From: JACJYC01 sp964558465
GTDB lineage: Bacteria > Bacteroidota > Bacteroidia > Chitinophagales > Saprospiraceae
Length of the DNA: 64,000 bases
Direction of reading: 5' to 3'
NCBI GenBank assembly: GCA_964558465.1
Contig: CAZLEF010000004.1
Coordinates: forward strand, 1 to 64,000
Shown: piece after piece, positions 62,801 through 64,000 of the stretch
How positions within the stretch are numbered: position 1 is the stretch's first letter
Layout: every line of letters begins with the position of its first letter
The notes under the pieces: generated by a model
Told to the model about the DNA's origin: nothing
Seen by the model: the letters and a program-made list of their open reading frames with translations, nothing else
Database searches by the model: none
Made by a program: the position numbers and the translations under genes

Positions 62801-63007
62801 ACCGTCAATATCGCATCCCGGATGGAAAGTTACGGAAAGGTCGGACAGGTCAATATTTCAGAAGCTACCTATAGATTGGTACAGGAAAAATTCCACTGCA
62901 AATACCACAGTGATTTTGCTGAAAATTCGGCGGTGATCAGAATGTATCTGGTGGAAGGGGAGGATTTGAGACTGGGAGACTTTGAGACTTGGAGACTTGG
63001 AGATTAG
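59846..63007 (+). CDS. Beta-propeller sensor adenylate cyclase (class III)
   Basis: A 1053-residue membrane receptor: signal peptide (1-19); two-component-regulator-type propellers about 30-690 (repeats such as FIWIGTINGLNRFDGYEF and FLWLGTADGLHRLNPEDN); Y_Y_Y domain about 700-780 (YSYKLEGYDADWS); one membrane helix about 785-805; a coiled coil; and a class III nucleotide cyclase about 835-1030. Metal Asp866 (MFSDFQGFS) and Asp910 (VGDAYM), base-selecting Lys906 and Asp981 (AYDIWGDTVN), and transition-state Asn988 and Arg992 are all present. The Lys/Asp pair predicts ATP as substrate. Most propeller receptors of this kind carry a histidine kinase instead. The last 13 residues are encoded by a repeat array. 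Confidence 0.92.
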   Translation: MRPIALLFVLVCFNSVLNAQIPTGDVEIRVYDFDDGLSHRNVFKIQQDTAGFIWIGTINGLNRFDGYEFLVYSDRENTRRIPHNVIYEMMIGRDNRIWLAHPDFISVLDPWNNQTRDIKIKPGKIVLRESLAPYNWLRDAGGNLWISVFDEKTGQTSLNKLEGDSVLNQIITLNGQYTKRPMAQLGEELYLGAYENELWRLTAEGVVRESFRFPVKNNDRSRSRVIQIQENTGILWVLLSDGRVFYRKNLEEGFIPHPVNDLIPAPLASASALLVNSKGEIWIGAQGVLLFYDPLNNSLTDYDKPIRDEVKNICNYRQIFQDRSGVVWVASDYGAIKITVSENLFTHYLSEGSEYCSNLYCSTRGITEDEQGRIYISYYNSIHTFDPQSNALRLLFPANNFFNYPFGLAYKNNALWTGNGWRIDLATLRIDTLLPQSGVDLGAVIADRNDDIWFGYNYHLYQYKTKTSELTEFSDQFGTWDTLAGSISYLYEGRSGEYLWAATLEKGLYKIHRQNGRVAHYTDAPDSPARLRSNQINAIYEDGKGFLWLGTADGLHRLNPEDNTLRIIYTQDGLPNHFINGMLPEGDSVLWISTDNGLCRFSMTTERCANFFTQDGLTANEFNRISFYKSSDGRMYFGGLNGINAFYPNNRFLEHKQEKSDAPLLFTSFTRLDGASDQLISQNAGLDPNQTIVLTHNDRFFSISFALADYRNPIQRLYSYKLEGYDADWSQPSALNTVRYNNIPAGRYTFHVRAQIGKDEWNRQQLAIPILVKEAYYRTWQFWTLVILGLLGGVLAFARYRIYTIEKRQKVLEDLVRARTAELEMEKEKSEALLLNILPAETADELKQFGIAKAKRHDMVTVMFSDFQGFSRISERLEPEELVAEIDHCFRGFDQVIEKYGLEKIKTVGDAYMCVGGISTLEGVEEYASNVIRAAIDIQAFLVQRAEERREQNLLFFEARIGIHTGSIVAGIVGIKKFAYDIWGDTVNIASRMESYGKVGQVNISEATYRLVQEKFHCKYHSDFAENSAVIRMYLVEGEDLRLGDFETWRLGD

Positions 63008-63078
63008 GTGCGTTTTCACCCAATCACTCAGTCTCCCGATCTCCCTTTCACCTGATCTCCCGATCTCCCAGTCTCAAA
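62965..63078. terminator. Inverted pair of 8-bp arrays between convergent genes
   Basis: Left arm words GAGACTTG/GAGACTGG start inside the cyclase gene. TTTGAGACTGGGAGA at 62965-62979 is exactly complementary to TCTCCCAGTCTCAAA at 63064-63078, with further partial pairing inside. It spans the stops of both genes and could form a large stem. Confidence 0.6.
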
Positions 63079-63079
63079 A

Positions 63080-63799
63080 TTAAGGCCTGATGGACCGCTT
63101 GAGCAGCCTTACCGTTTTAATGATACCGGTTTTTTCGTTTACCAGCGCCACCAGGTAAAGCCCTTGGGGCAGGTCGGCGATATTGTACCGCTTGCCGTTC
63201 TCAAAATAAAAAGACCGGACCTCCCGGCCCACCGTATTATAGATCTCAATGCGGTCAACCTGATTGTTGGGGGTAATTTCGATGTAATTGATCGCCGGGT
63301 TGGGAAAAATACTCAGCGCCTTGTTTTCCCTGGATTTGCCATTGGGGATAGCAATCACTTCCAGGTCAAGGGATTCAATCACATAGCCGGGCAGGGAAGA
63401 ATAGGAGAACATGAAATTGTAAATGCCCGTGCCCTGCACGCCAAGGGGAAAAACATGCAATACCAGTTCGGCCGATTCACCGCCCGCAAGGACCAACGGC
63501 AAATTGAGGCCCGAACCCGGGTCGATATTTGACGACACGTTGGGGAGGTAAAAAGAGTTCTTGTCGTTCACCTGGGATACCCAGGCCTCCGGTTGTTCGT
63601 AGGTGGCTCTCGACCATTTCAGGGAAAGGCTGTCATCCGTTAGGTTCGTAATGCGCACGGGAATTTCAACATCCAGATGGATATTGGACACATTGGAGAC
63701 ATTGATCCGTTCGCCGACGAGGGATTCCACCAGGAAAGTTTGCCCAAAACCGCTGACCGCCAGCGCCCAAAAAAAGAATGTAAGTAAATTTTGCTTCAT
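63080..63799 (-). CDS. Small secreted protein with T9SS type A sorting domain
   Basis: A 239-residue protein: signal peptide (MKQNLLTFFFWALAVSGFGQ), a beta-sandwich of about 130 residues (VEIPVRITNLTDDSLSLKW, LVLAGGESAELVLHVFP) and a C-terminal sorting domain SIFPNPAINYIEITPNN ... IEIYNTVGREVRSF ... LPQGLYLVALVNEKTG. It is predicted T9SS cargo; function unknown. Confidence 0.85.
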   Translation of the reverse strand: MKQNLLTFFFWALAVSGFGQTFLVESLVGERINVSNVSNIHLDVEIPVRITNLTDDSLSLKWSRATYEQPEAWVSQVNDKNSFYLPNVSSNIDPGSGLNLPLVLAGGESAELVLHVFPLGVQGTGIYNFMFSYSSLPGYVIESLDLEVIAIPNGKSRENKALSIFPNPAINYIEITPNNQVDRIEIYNTVGREVRSFYFENGKRYNIADLPQGLYLVALVNEKTGIIKTVRLLKRSIRP

Positions 63800-63918
63800 A
63801 TACCCAGCCCGATTCTTGAATTATAGCGCAAGTACGCCCGATTTTGTAAAAAATGCAACTGATTAACAAAAAATTAAGAAGACGATCTCCCTCCTCTACA
63901 TGAATAGAGACGCAAAGA

Positions 63919-64000
63919 TCAGTCTAATAGTAACACTTTAATGCCAAAAACGTTTTTGTCCGTTTCAAGCCTCAGCAGATAAACCCCTGGGGGCAATACC
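63919..64000 (-). CDS. C-terminal end of another T9SS type A cargo protein (continues beyond window)
   Basis: On the minus strand the frame entering from the right edge reads VLPPGVYLLRLETDKNVFGI, then KVLLLD and a TGA at 63921-63919. This is the end of a type A sorting domain (PGVYLLRL...). The rest of the gene lies outside the window. The 119-bp gap to the next gene shows nothing else. Confidence 0.75.
   Translation of the reverse strand, partial: VLPPGVYLLRLETDKNVFGIKVLLLD

Noticed and set aside
57349..63007. Complete Pycsar defence system
   Set aside because: The cyclase carries the Lys/Asp pair typical of ATP cyclases, is a large membrane receptor, and is not operonic with the PycTM-like gene. 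Only a looser link is proposed.

Overview
The window is chromosomal DNA of moderate GC from a Bacteroidota bacterium, most probably of the class Saprospiria (Lewinella/Haliscomenobacter-like). The evidence is type IX secretion (T9SS) machinery and cargo (PorP/SprF-like and PorE-like envelope proteins, GldD, GldE, several C-terminal sorting domains), the mutY-ssb-gldE-gldD block, TAnnTTTG promoter elements typical of the phylum, BlaI/M56-TonB genes and many LxxC lipoproteins. I found no rRNA or tRNA genes, phage, complete IS element or CRISPR array. Taxonomy below phylum is inference.

Layout. 1-8.7 kb: an effector-associated-domain protein, a DUF6786-like lipoprotein, two penicillin-binding-type serine hydrolases, an APC permease, a VOC protein, an ECF sigma factor with a 57-residue partner, and ClpP. 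8.7-16.7 kb (minus): a PorE-like OmpA protein fused to DUF1573, PorP/SprF, a GT9 glycosyltransferase, a T9SS cargo protein and a DUF6503-like lipoprotein. 16.9-22.2 kb: a 1780-residue surface protein with a type B sorting domain. 22.3-26.1 kb (minus): a PhoD-like phosphatase, then mevalonate-route HMG-CoA reductase and type 2 IPP isomerase. 26.5-34.3 kb (plus): a six-gene run with a CHASE2-like membrane sensor, two unknown proteins, an exported TPR-CHAT protease, a lipoprotein and a DUF protein. 34.5-41.4 kb: AIM24 family, recA, a MITE-like element, gldD-gldE-ssb-mutY and a SigP-like sigma factor. 41.9-55 kb: a TonB-type outer-membrane barrel, frr / Zn-peptidase / serS, rho, a dipeptidase, DUF4294, rnhB, and blaI with an M56-TonB protein. 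55.3-64 kb: an unknown helical protein, ferritin, an HD-hydrolase fused to a Pycsar-effector-type membrane domain, an SRPBCC protein, a beta-propeller sensor adenylate cyclase and two T9SS cargo genes.

Three candidate signalling or conflict modules stand out: the CHASE2/CHAT operon, the HD-PycTM fusion close to a sensor cyclase, and the EAD-type effector at the left edge. Each has recognisable domains; whether each works as a system is inference.

A second theme is non-coding. Nearly every sizeable intergenic gap carries either an array of 7-10 bp 'words' (often arranged as inverted pairs) or short palindromes. These include an exact 20-mer found three times and a CCACGCC/GGCGTGG stem found three times. 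They cluster at gene 3' ends and in places run into the coding sequence.
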